Below are positions 12,350-23,289 of a DNA stretch of 64,000 nucleotides, piece after piece. Each line of letters opens with the position of its first letter. The first letter of the stretch is position 1. A model generated the notes under the pieces. The model was not told where the DNA came from. It saw only the letters and a program-made list of their open reading frames with translations, and made no database searches. This DNA comes from Paragonimus westermani. Taxonomy: Eukaryota; Platyhelminthes; Trematoda; Plagiorchiida; Troglotrematidae. Both the position numbers and the translations under genes were made by a program. Where the stretch lies: the NCBI GenBank assembly GCA_008508345.1, contig QNGE01001231.1:109046-173045 (forward strand), read 5' to 3'.

Positions 12350-12780
12350 AAGTTAGCTCAACTTGCGAGTTCCCCGCTGCTTGCCGTGACTATCAGAACA
12401 CATGATGGCATATCTTCTCACTGTTTCCTTGTGCCAGTCCACTTGGTTGAGGGTAATATGGTGTTGCGTGAACTTTTTCGATTCACAGGCGCTCCAGGTA
12501 GTCTCTAATCTTTCACTTCCGAGGGAGGGGTTGTGATCAGTCAACACGTCCTGTGGTATTCCTCGGTCTGTAACCATATGTTCCAGTACCGTCATGAACG
12601 CCATGCTTGCACGCCGATCGGGTATTGCGTCCGATTTGATCCATGTTGTATGCTGTTCAGTCATGACTGTGGCGTACCGGCGTCCCCTGCTAGTTGCTGA
12701 AAACGGGCATATCACGTTCAATACCACAATTCCCTTATTTCACCCAAAGGAATTGGTCGAGCTGGATGCTGTTCCAAGTG
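12350..12780 (-). pseudogene. Ty3/Gypsy integrase core fragment (element B)
   Basis: A 124-codon open frame (12727-12353) reads MVLNVICPFSATSRGRRYAT, then VMTEQHTTWIKSDAIPDRRA, then GIPQDVLTDHNPSLGSERL, then HHITLNQVDWHKETVRR. These correspond to the Gypsy integrase core blocks V.GPFP.TS.G.RY..V..D.FT.W.EA..., GIP..L..D.G..F.S..., and the region of the usual YHPQ..G..ER motif. The first catalytic Asp is replaced by Glu and the second block retains TDH. This belongs to a different Gypsy lineage from element A directly downstream, so two elements or a chimera lie head to tail. No LTR could be assigned to it alone. Confidence 0.7.
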
Positions 12781-13369
12781 ACTGATGTCCCTTAGAAGAC
12801 GACATTGTTAGTACCTCAGTAAATAATTGTTTGCTGCACTTTCACTCATGACAATTAAGCACTGTGATTCAGTGGTTCGTTAATTCGAACCGTCATCAAA
12901 TAATATTCCTCTGACCCTCCAGACAAATTGCTCAGCACGACGAAGTAACCTAATTTCTACATCGACATCTGCCACGCTTTTGGCAACCAGTCGCCGTCCG
13001 TTATGTCCAAAGCCTCAAGAAGAACAGTCACCATCGCGCCCAAGAACTGCCTTGGAATACGGATACCGGCTAATTTTTCACACCTCATATCGTGTCCAAG
13101 ATACTGGATAGACAGTAGTCTGAGTAACAATGGACAGTTTCAGTTTGTTAGGTAACTCGTGAACATTTTACAGCGTAACGGTGGTGTGTACAGTCGCTAC
13201 TGCAGCACAAGCGTTTGTGTTCCGGTGTTTTCTCCGTCAAGTTTGCATAACATCGCGTTAGGTAAGTCGGTTGTTTAAATATGGCACGTGCTCAAGCACC
13301 TCGTTTTAACCAATGTTTATTACAAGCTCCGTACACCGGCTGATCGTCGTTTTTAACTGGCTAGAACTG

Positions 13370-13790
13370 ATCGACCACAATTCAGTTCGTAGCAGCTTAC
13401 GCGTGAGCTTTGATTGGCTGGAGTTTCTTCAACCAGGGAAGCGCTCCAGTCCGATCTCAATACACCCCATATCTTCTCTTACAAATAGTTAACGTCATGT
13501 AAGTGGAGGGTACCATGTGTGGGTGACAGTTTCACAAGCCTCAATCAAATCTGTCGCGGTGGATTTTTTAACTGGATTTATACTGTGCCAGTCCATCGAA
13601 CATTTGGCAAGCCAACAATGGGCACGGTTGCTTTGGTCGCAGTTTTATCTTGCAGCAGGGCACTGACGCTATTCTAGAGGCCAGCGATCATTCTCTTCCG
13701 ACGTCAAATTCTTAAGTGTTCCAACTTTTCTCACCGCTTTCTGGAGACACCTTCATCAATATGTCTCACGGAGATCTAAGTCTATCAACT
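13370..13790 (+). repeat. Dispersed LTR-like repeat, family B
   Basis: This segment aligns with the reverse complement of 47115-47480 at roughly 75-80 percent identity. Shared blocks include gattttttaactgg, gtcgcagttttaycttgcaac, gcactgacgctattct and ttctggagacacctt. The first part also aligns with 10440-10560. No coding potential is evident. Its position upstream of minus-strand Gypsy traces makes a 5' LTR or leader plausible. Confidence 0.65.
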
Positions 13791-15260
13791 CCAGTGTAAT
13801 CGACCAACAACCAATTTTGCAGTGTTATGCCCTTGCTTGAAAGTTGAGGCAGTACATTGTAATTGAATAGAAAGCTGTTCTCCCTAGTCAACTACTTTTA
13901 TTTCACGAAATGCAAAACCGCCTGAGCAGAAGTATTTCAAGCTAGACATGAAGGCCCTGCCTCTCATTTTCAGGGGCAAATGTTTCTGAGTTTGGCTAGG
14001 GGTGGTAGTTTAAAATATATTCAGAACAAAAGCCGTCGTTAGCGTTTCCGGGAAAGAAAGGCAAGTCTGCGTGTTTTTGCCGAGAATGGGCAGATGAAGT
14101 TGTTTTCATGTGACCAAGTCTATGAATCTCGTTAAGTCATCTGAGTCAGCACCACCAGGGATGATGCTTTGAGGCATCTCCTCCCGTGCCAACAATGAGC
14201 GATTCTCCTGTACAGGTCGAACCTAGGAAACACTCAAACACAACGTTTAATAAATGTCAAAAGATAAGATGCTTGTGAAAGCAAGGCCCATTACTTACGA
14301 GGACAAACCGTCACCCAAAAACTGGTAGATGTCACTGGTTTGAAACAATTCACGATTTGTTAAGCCAAGTAAAGTTTGCCTGATTGTTCTTCTGTCTGTG
14401 GCTACAGCATGATTCGATCATATGCAGTGTGGAAACAACCGATCCGAAAGTTACATTATGTCCACTCGGAGGTAACAAGAATAAACTCTCCTTCAAGACA
14501 CTAGTGCTGGTAGGTGAATGTTGGATTAGGTATGGAACGATTTTTGAAGCCACGTGAAGTGGACCAAAAATACCAACGTACTAGCTCTTCTGGACAGATA
14601 TATTCTCGATGTTGGTCGGATAGATTCTGGCCACGACTGTAGACGGGTTCCTTCGGGCCGACCAGTCGTGCGATGTATTTGCTTTTAATTGAGACCCAGT
14701 CTATTTGGCTCAACGTTCATTCCGTGACGCACGCTGATTGATAACTTGTAATGACCAGAATTGATCTCCAAATATAACACTTGGATTACCGGACAAAAAG
14801 TGTACTGGCAACGAAACTCTCTTGATCAGCAGACGGTTCCAACAGTTTCTGCTCAACAATGGCCTACCTTGCCGAAAGTCTGTACCAGTCCCTTCTCCTT
14901 CAAGTGGTCCGGTTGAAAATTTAGTTTGAATATAATAACAGAAGCTCCTCAGGCAGCACTCCAGAACAGCGTAGATTAAAATCGGTGGATTTCTATTCGC
15001 GCATATAACAGCTTCAAGTAAATCGACAGAAAACCTTCCTTGAAGTTGATATCTGGCAAGAGGCTAGGAAACGAATGCACCTACATCTTTCCAATCCTCA
15101 CAGATACAGCAAGAAGAAACGAAAAGGATGTGGCCGTAGTCAAAAGGCGGAAGAGATGTACATCCATAGCAGTCGGATCCGGCTCAGATTAGGTTTCCTC
15201 ACCAGGCAAACCAGTGACCCGCTACAGTCACTACCTTCACATAAAATTATACTGACTCGT
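13791..15260. other. No recognisable gene
   Basis: Only frames of 70 codons or fewer are present, on both strands (for example minus 14350-14713). None shows a motif I can assign. It probably represents degraded retroelement DNA between Gypsy traces of opposite orientation. Confidence 0.4.
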
Positions 15261-15269
15261 GGCTGATTG

Positions 15270-16000
15270 ATAGCCAAGCTGCTGGCCAACATTTATACCA
15301 TGCTTGACATTGTGACGTGGCGATGCGTAAACCCTGGCCACTTCCAGAAGTAGCATCTGTTCCTTTACCTCTTCTTTGGAGGCTATGAAAACTTATTGAA
15401 AAACTCACTATTGTTGGTCGGCCAACTGAGCCCCTTCGCTGAAAAACACCTATGCAGCTGCAGTAAAACTGGCTATCCTAAAAAATGCATCCAGCTTTTT
15501 GCTGGTGAGCATGGTGTTCAAGATATCTCGAAGTGTACTGTTCACTGGGAAGCCCATAACTATCCCACCGTTTCGACAGTAGGGTTCATTATGAAAATGA
15601 AGGTGGATCATGGTTAGCATGAATGGTACAAATACTTCATGACCAGCCACGGGTAGCTTGACAACGATCCAATGGTTTTTGATGCTATTCTATAAATATT
15701 ACAGTTCCTCTCAAGTTAGTGGCTACACGGAATGAAAGTACATCAAAAGGATACTTCTTATCCTTCATGTTGCTTCTTTGAGTTGGGCCTTCGTTTTCCC
15801 AATTCATCTGTTAAGTGTTATGCAGTAATTTTTTTTCAGCAAAACCTAAAATCCCTGCTGGTCAATATGTGCTGGAGGATCGGGGCACAGTGAATATTTT
15901 GAAAGCTGACCCCAGTCGCCCTTCACTTTGCACAACTTAATCAGGGTGTATAACCGTGAGAAACGCATTAATGTTAGTCAGACACGGTCTGCTACATGAA
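15270..16000 (+). pseudogene. Ty3/Gypsy gag zinc-knuckle and protease trace
   Basis: Near 15325-15360 a frame reads WRCVNPGHFQK, and near 15440-15500 another reads CSCSKTGYPKKC. Both resemble retroviral-type CCHC zinc knuckles, the second with Tyr in place of His and shortened spacing. Downstream, 15570-15700 reads VGFIMKMKVDHG followed by a stop. It sits where an aspartic protease V.VDTGA motif would be expected, with the active-site Asp retained but the following residues changed. The arrangement gag knuckles then protease fits the 5' part of a plus-strand Gypsy element. Conservation is weak and stops are frequent, so the assignment is tentative. Confidence 0.35.
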
Positions 16001-17997
16001 CATAAGTGGATAGAGTAGATTCCAACCTGCTTCGTCTTACAACCCTTTTTCTATTTGGTGATCCATTCTTTTCACCATTCTTTACATTCTTTGAGCTGAA
16101 AGCGTTGGATTTTTGCTCAAAGTTTCTTTAGGGTGGATTGCATTCTTTGACAAAATAGTTTCCGTACGGTTCCAGACTGCTCTGAACCAAAAATGTAAAT
16201 TCTGTCATTTCAACACATTTGTCAGTAGTGCTCAGCAAAAAGACACGGTGACAGCAGCTGATTTCATCCACATGGAACATTTTACCTTGCTGTGAGAAGT
16301 CAAATGACGATCAGCCAAAGCGGTCATTATCTTGCCACAATAATCCCACACGAATGATGGGAAATAACTTGTCTGAGCGTCATGTTTTCTGTGGCTAACA
16401 AGTGCTGCTGTAAACTCGCTTCTGGAGATTTTGAATAATTAACCCGGCAACACGTAACTAACGTTCTCAATAACACTTATTCAGACAGTAAGATTGGGGA
16501 CCTAACATCCAATTACAAAAAGCGTTAGGAAAGGCTGTTGAGAGGTTTGGGATTTATATGGCACTGCCGAAAAATACACTGAAGTTGCTGTCTGACCTTG
16601 AATGTGTGATAATTGATTACAGGAATTATCCAGCAGAAAGGGCTTCTAAGGTAGAGCAACCAAAATAGAGCCCGTGGATCGCCACCAGTTAATGGGAATT
16701 TGACACATTGAAACAGTAGGGTTCAGGTAGAGGTGAAAAAGTTATTACGACCAAATTGTCTCCGAGCATTACGTGGAGGAATAGCGATCACCCAACAAGT
16801 AACAAGGCTTGGCCGGAGGATCCACGGTGACATTTTGCTAGCGAAATTTTTTTGAAACATTCAACAGAAACCTCAAGGGTAAAATGCGCCGTAAATCACA
16901 GATTGACCGCTCAGAACTGTACAAATACTGCGGACTGAATGGAGAATGTTATCACACAAGTTAGTTGAATGATGCAAACAGGACAGAAAACACCCTTTTT
17001 CTATAAAACATACCAGATAAAAATAAACAGATCACATGGTGGAACCCAAGCGAATGAAAAGCTATGTATGTATGAGCAAATACAGCTAGTTTGCAAAATA
17101 GAAGGGAGTTATGTACAAAAAAATGAAACAGAAAATCTGAGCAACAAAAAGGTCCGGACAGGATTCCCCAACAGATCCAGCGGCAGCAAGATAGACGCGT
17201 GTCAAATGATACTAAGTGGGAAAATTTAAACGGGTGAGTAAAAACAGTTGTGGAAAGCAGGTAACCTGACAGCCGAGGCACAAAATTCACCGTGGCAATT
17301 CACTGTACTCAGTGGAAAAAAACAAACATGCATCAACATATTCCGCGTTCCGCATCACATCAAACTTAAGGCAAAAAGTGTACAGAGCGAGCTCCGGAAC
17401 ACTGAGCATATACATTTCCCGCAAAAATTATCTCCAAGTAATACCGACTAAAACCGCTGAACACCGATTACCCATAACACACCGCATCTGCGTTCAAACA
17501 TACGGCGAAGTTTCAGCGTCATCGGTCAAATTACACCCCTCTGTATATCGAGTATCAATAACGTGTTGCCTGTAACTTAAATTTCAACATTTCGCAGCAG
17601 CCACATATATAAATCTATTGACAGCAATTATATTAGCTGAAGCCACCTCCGTGGCTGGGTAAGTCGAATTTTTATATATTTGTTTTGTTCACAATGGAAG
17701 TCTACTGTGTAACATGCAGGTCAGCCGACTCCCCTTTGAATGCCAGTGACTTTGCGGACCGACATATGGGCAACGAGTACGCACCAGAGGAAAGCGTTCT
17801 TCTAAAGTAGAGGTTTGAACAACAATCCAGAGAGGAGGAACAATACAAACAATCATGAGCCGGAGACCCAGTAAGCCAATCGAGAGCTAAGACGGCACCG
17901 AGAGCACAGCCGCACGCCCCGTTACACAACTCGAATTCGATCGGTGCGCGCTCGCTGGTTTCGGTTGCGCGTTACAACTGGCTGTACGAGCAACGTA
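16001..17997. other. No recognisable gene
   Basis: Frames of up to 109 codons (minus 17290-16961) mirror a plus frame over the same A-rich region and have no motif. A plus-strand frame near 16520-16680 (KALGKAVERFGIYMALPKN, then LKLLSDLECVIIDYRN) looks protein-like but could not be assigned to a family. Confidence 0.35.
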
Positions 17998-18603
17998 TAG
18001 TCTACTGGCACCGTCTGTTGATTGGCTGGATCCAGGTTAGTCGCGTCTGTGAGCAACGGGCTACTGCGAAGTCCGAGCCCGTTGAGCAACCGATTCGATT
18101 TCGAAAGGGAAGACGGTCGCATTGGGGAGTTTCTCATTAGTAAGGTGCCAATGCACAAGAAATGATAGTAGACTAAATAGTGGAAGATAACAACAAACCT
18201 CAGTATTGAATCCACCAAATATACAAGTGTGGAGATTCATAGCTCATGTGAATAGGACTAAATGTAGCAGTCCCGCAACGGTGGAGCGATCGAGCGCAAG
18301 TGAAACCAGGATACACGTAAACGGCAGTGGGAAGTAAGGAGAGAAAAATACGCGAGAACAAATTCCAACAAATAAACGATATCAAGGCTTATTGATTCCT
18401 CAAGATTGAAGCTTGCTGAAGAAACTATTTGTCGAGCGCGCGGTTCGAATGGTTATGTCGTTCTTTGCAAGGGGGCTTGTAGTGTCTAAAAAGAGGATTT
18501 CGAATGTGAGATGAGGAGGGATGAACGAGAAAGAAGTAGATGAGGGCAGAGACGTGGTAACCATCTTTTTATGAAACACAATGCTCATCGAACACTGCGC
18601 ATG
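17998..18603 (-). repeat. 606-bp dispersed repeat, copy 1 (inverted)
   Basis: The reverse complement of this block equals 20784-21389 without indels (paired coordinates sum to 39387). It includes stretches that give identical 61- and 65-codon open frames in both copies. A third copy lies at 34976-35475. Differences cluster at the outer edges (for example near 18000 and 18601). I recognise no protein in any frame. The unit could be a solo LTR or a short non-autonomous element. It has no clear terminal TG...CA or long terminal inverted repeats. Confidence 0.85.
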
Positions 18604-20783
18604 CATTCGCATTAACTTGACTCACCAAACTCCGTATGCTATTATTCATACTGTTTGTAAAGCAGGATGGTGAACCTGTGCCTTCAGGTACCGTCACCAA
18701 ATGAATACACAATCACGGTAAATATTCGGACTATCTACATTCCCAGTTTGAGCAGCATGCTTTCGTGAACTTGATCGACCGCAGTTGGAGTAAGCCAAAC
18801 GTGAAGATCGTCGGTACTGGAATAACTAGGTCGCTGGTCGATGGGATGTAAAGCCTGAAAAATCCCACCCCACACATGTTCAGGTAACATACTGGGGTGG
18901 CAAACACCGGAAAGACTCCTAGGTGAATTTGGCAGTCTGACCTCTACTGATTGATTGCAGCAACGCGAGTCACGCTGAGTCTGTAGTAGTCAGTGACCGT
19001 GTGGTTTCTTTGGTGGCCCGATAGCAATCGTGCTTCTTTGTTCTGTACACACGTTTCTGTGTGCGTTTGCTATAGGAGGCCTGATGTAACCTCAGTGCTT
19101 ATTTCTTCAATAGCTCAACTACATCACAAAGCAAACGTCCGTCGTTTTTCTAACGGCTCAGCAGAAAGGTCGTTCCATCTGAAGTTGTTCAAGTGTTCAA
19201 TGCAGGCGAAGTTTTTAAACATTTGTCGCTTGAAGCGCTTTTGAATGCAACCGAAAGGGCTGGGGACGACCTGGAGTTCTTTTCCTCTGTCTTTCTTGTT
19301 ACCGTCAGTGACCCGAGACAGGGGTGGAGCTAACTATTTAAAGTGTTCTCAAACATCTCTGCGGATATACGGTTTGGTTTCAGAACCTACTGTCTTTTTC
19401 TGGTCCGACGCTTGTTGAAGATGCGTTTCAACTGAAAAACAGATTGGAAATGAAACAACTTTACGAGCAAGTTGTGATGCTCTACATTTCAACCACCTCG
19501 GGTGGCCTTTCTCAGGCCTGTATATCAGCAACACGTTAAACACGATGCCCAAACATCATTGGTACTAACTTTGGTTCGGATATCTTACAAGTGAATAATA
19601 ATGCGTTTTAGCCGCTCTTCAGCGAAGATGTTTCACACTGTTAATAGGCAAGAATTGAGCACACACCCACTTACTCACTACGAGTTGGTGAGCGCGAGTA
19701 GTGATCTTTTTCTCAGCGATTCTCCCTCGGTTAATATCCCAAATTTGTGTACCTCAATGGTCAGCACACCTTTTTTGGGGATTCACTATGGGTTAATCAA
19801 AAATTGGTGAGCTCTACTGGCGAATTATCCCCAGCTCTTTTTTCCTTTTGTTAACTGTTACAAATTGGCAAACCCATCCTTAACATCTTCTATCGGCGCA
19901 TTTTCATTAACAACTTCAACAGAATTTGGCGAATGAGGACCCACAATTCCTTCCACTTAGATTGCCTTAGATAATATTTCGCGTACCAACCCGATGGACC
20001 TCACTTCGAGCGCGCCTATTGTATATCTTTGGTGTCGTTATCGATTTTATCGCACCGTTTATTTTCTACCGCCAGTCTCTCGTGGATACCAGCGTTCATG
20101 TTTTACACGCTTTGGTCGTCCCATAAATTTTGCGCACATTTTTATGCAGCAGCACCTTATACACGGAGTTTGGGGATGACACTGCAATCCTCGATCTCCG
20201 CCACCTTACGCACTTTCGGTAAGCCGGTTGCCCCAATGTCAACCCTGCGTCTGGTGATGGGCACGTGCTCAAACTATTCTTCCGACCAAACAACCCGGAG
20301 TGATTTTGCGCAATTACAGCGACATCCGGTATAGTTGAACCTTCACACCCAAGAATTTTTGTAGCTTCCAATTACGACCACTTCAGACCCCATCCTTATC
20401 TTTACGTGGCGGATATCCGTGCCTCGTTCGAAGATGTTTCTTCAGTACGCCCCCATCATTATTTGACTATAAGGCAATAAAACCCTCTGCGGAGCATTTA
20501 GTCGTTCCGGATCGCATTGGCTTTTTCGCTCGCCATACAGGAACTGTTCTCCAGCTTGTTCGACACCACCATGGGGCTTAGTAGCAATCGCGGATTTGCT
20601 GGCGTGTATTGGGCCAGATACTCCCACCACTTTGCAATCGATATACTGACAAGGCATCTGACCATGTTTGGTGTGCACGGGTTGGAATATCTGGTAGCAT
20701 TTGTTTGCTTGAACATCATCCAAACACAACATGATCGGTGCAATCTTCACTGTCCTATGAAGGACGGTATGTTGAAGCGACAG
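18604..20783. other. Spacer between inverted copies of the 606-bp repeat
   Basis: Inside this 2.2 kb interval, 18990-19500 resembles 46575-47040 (see that entry). The remainder, 19560-20780, has two overlapping minus frames near 20816-20442 of 124 and 81 codons. Together they look like a shifted retroelement ORF, but I could not tie it to a defined domain. The plus frame 20517-20987 reads from unique spacer into the repeat and is not a gene. Confidence 0.4.
18990..19500 (+). repeat. Dispersed repeat, family C, copy 1
   Basis: The order of short conserved blocks matches 46575-47040 in the same orientation: gtgaccgtgtgg, a tctgtg..gcg block, aggaggcctgatg, cttcaatagctcaact, taaacattt..cgcttg, ttgaatgca, and atatacggtttg..tcag. 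Overall identity is low, perhaps 60-65 percent by eye. In reverse orientation both copies have a short Cys- and His-containing stretch, too weak to call a zinc finger. Confidence 0.45.
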
Positions 20784-21389
20784 CACGCGCAGTGTTCGAT
20801 GAGCATTGTGTTTCATAAAAAGATGGTTACCACGTCTCTGCCCTCATCTACTTCTTTCTCGTTCATCCCTCCTCATCTCACATTCGAAATCCTCTTTTTA
20901 GACACTACAAGCCCCCTTGCAAAGAACGACATAACCATTCGAACCGCGCGCTCGACAAATAGTTTCTTCAGCAAGCTTCAATCTTGAGGAATCAATAAGC
21001 CTTGATATCGTTTATTTGTTGGAATTTGTTCTCGCGTATTTTTCTCTCCTTACTTCCCACTGCCGTTTACGTGTATCCTGGTTTCACTTGCGCTCGATCG
21101 CTCCACCGTTGCGGGACTGCTACATTTAGTCCTATTCACATGAGCTATGAATCTCCACACTTGTATATTTGGTGGATTCAATACTGAGGTTTGTTGTTAT
21201 CTTCCACTATTTAGTCTACTATCATTTCTTGTGCATTGGCACCTTACTAATGAGAAACTCCCCAATGCGACCGTCTTCCCTTTCGAAATCGAATCGGTTG
21301 CTCAACGGGCTCGGACTTCGCAGTAGCCCGTTGCTCACAGACGCGACTAACCTGGATCCAGCCAATCAACAGACGTTGCCAATAGACTG
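20784..21389 (+). repeat. 606-bp dispersed repeat, copy 2
   Basis: Inverted partner of 17998-18603 and direct counterpart of 34976-35475 (offset 14098). The 186-nt open frame at 21002-21187 is identical at the protein level in all three copies. That says the copies are young, not that the frame is translated: no start context, domain or conservation argument supports a gene. Confidence 0.85.
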
Positions 21390-21879
21390 TTCTTTGCTCG
21401 ATCGATCACTCGGGTTCAGATTTGAGCGGTACTCAGTAAATCCGTTCCGGTAGTTATCTGATACTCCTCCATACAAGACGATATTTGCCCGGAGTTCACT
21501 CTCGTCAGTTCACAAGTCGTACCGGAGTCGGTCTACACCACCCCCTGTAGTCATGCCGACTTCGGCCTGGCCGGATCGACAGTCAGCTAAGAAACAACTC
21601 TGCGTGCCCGAATTTCGCCAGATAACATTATGTAAGATGGTATCTCACAAAGAATTTCACGCCTTCCCATCTGACTTAAACATACCAGCATAACTACTGA
21701 AATCCCTGCTTTTAACGCATTCAGCCGAACGCTCACTAAACCCTGTGCTCTAACGGACCAAACCTTCTCTTTATCCGCGCAAACCGCGCCAATGGGATAA
21801 CACGCGTCAATCACCGCTGAATCTCAGCGAGCGCAAGAAGAGCAATTTACGAAACGGGGGAATATATCATGTGCAATAT

Positions 21880-23140
21880 GTGATCAACTGAAGCTTTTTC
21901 TCATTAACTCGTCTAGGTCCAACGTTTCCTTTGTTGACTCACTGGCAGAGGCAATCCGATACGAGATCATTGCGAGCTGAGATGGTGCAATATCCTTAAA
22001 ATACGCTCTTTCATTAATCTGAGTGCAGTGCGATCCCCATCCCGAATTTTTCCTTCCTGAACCCACTGTTTGGTGAAGTAGTGGATACTGCCTACCGAAA
22101 TCAGGGGGATAATTGTGCTCCTCACGGACGGCACTCACAGAAATAATGGATAATGTGAATGGTGCCTACAAAGGATGGCTTCGTTAGAAGGAGTACTTGT
22201 CAAATGCGCTTCGTTATCGATATTTAGCCAGTTCACCTCACTAGTGACTTCTTTTCCGGATGGGAAACTGCAGACCTTGCGCACGTATACGACCACTGTT
22301 TGTCCACGATGGATTTTTGACAACATGCGGGGCTGATAAATTGTTCTAATAAGTTTGATTTCATCTAACCTTCTGTTCCAACTATTCTGTGGATTGCAGC
22401 TTCTGTTGGAAATTCTTCAACGCCTCCCGGTCGGTCAAGAAGAACTCATTCCCGACGGCTTTGTAAATTGGGTTTTCCTTAAGTGAGGCACCTGTGAAAG
22501 GGATTGAGGGAGCTGAAGACAAAGACAACTAGATATTATTCAGTGTCGTCCCCATACATATCATGCAGTTGTATGTGAGCATAATAATTTCCTTCAAACG
22601 CACCACCTGATTGTCGAAGTGATGCATTTTTTTTACATAGCTCTGGAAGTTCTCATTGAAGGACTCATCAGACGTCAGTAATGTTGACGGCAATAGGACG
22701 GGTGGGATGCTTCTGCAGAAAATGATTACCACCCCACGTCCACATGTAGCATGGTGCTGAAATAACATAAAGCCAGACAGATATGTCTTACCTGTTGAGC
22801 ACGTCCAGTTGTTTCGCAGGGCAGCACGTAAATAAATCGCCAACATGTATATTCGGAGGAGGTGCGCTTTGTGAAGCGTTGCCCTCAGAGGACGACATGA
22901 TGCGCTTTCGTCCAAGAGTGAGTGAAGACAAAGAGGACACATACTTGTTTCTCTTCGTGTGTGCTAGCAACGCAGCGTAGGTGGCATCCCTGGAAGTGAA
23001 ATCCGCTCCACGTTCCGCCCTCCGCTCATATTCTCGTGCTCCTTGATAGTATTCTTCAACGATAATGACACGGAATAATACGAACTTCGTGTAAGGGAAA
23101 TATACCCAGAGGTGGCAGTGCATGGGAAAACAAAAACTCC
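21880..23140 (-). pseudogene. CACTA element second ORF, degenerate
   Basis: Minus frames at 23123-22788 (IVEEYYQGAREYERRAERGA), 22942-22529 (FNENFQSYVKKMHHFDNQVV) and 22490-22390 (NEFFLTDREALKNFQQKLQS), then 22138-21884, line up with the accessory protein that follows the transposase in animal CACTA elements. That protein has a short N-terminal part, a Glu/Lys-rich YE.A..KA.RAE.TSDL-like block, a central coiled region and a C-terminal block beginning LP...... L..FE..L. The match rests on order, orientation and residue spacing relative to the transposase just upstream. Several frame changes and stops are present, so the ORF is dead. Confidence 0.45.
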
Positions 23141-23289
23141 ACTGCTCCTGGCTGTTTCACCGTTGGCCAAGCAGTCATCGCGTCCGCCATCAACCAAACG
23201 TGTCTAATAACCGTAGCTTCTCTCGTCTTCAACGTAGTTGTATGCAATGGTTACGGTATGAGTTTTAGTGATCACTGATTAGGACGAAC

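Noticed and set aside
20517..20987. 156-codon plus-strand ORF
   Set aside because: Its second half is the 606-bp repeat and is shared with copy 1 on the other strand. The first half is unique spacer. It is a chance read-through.
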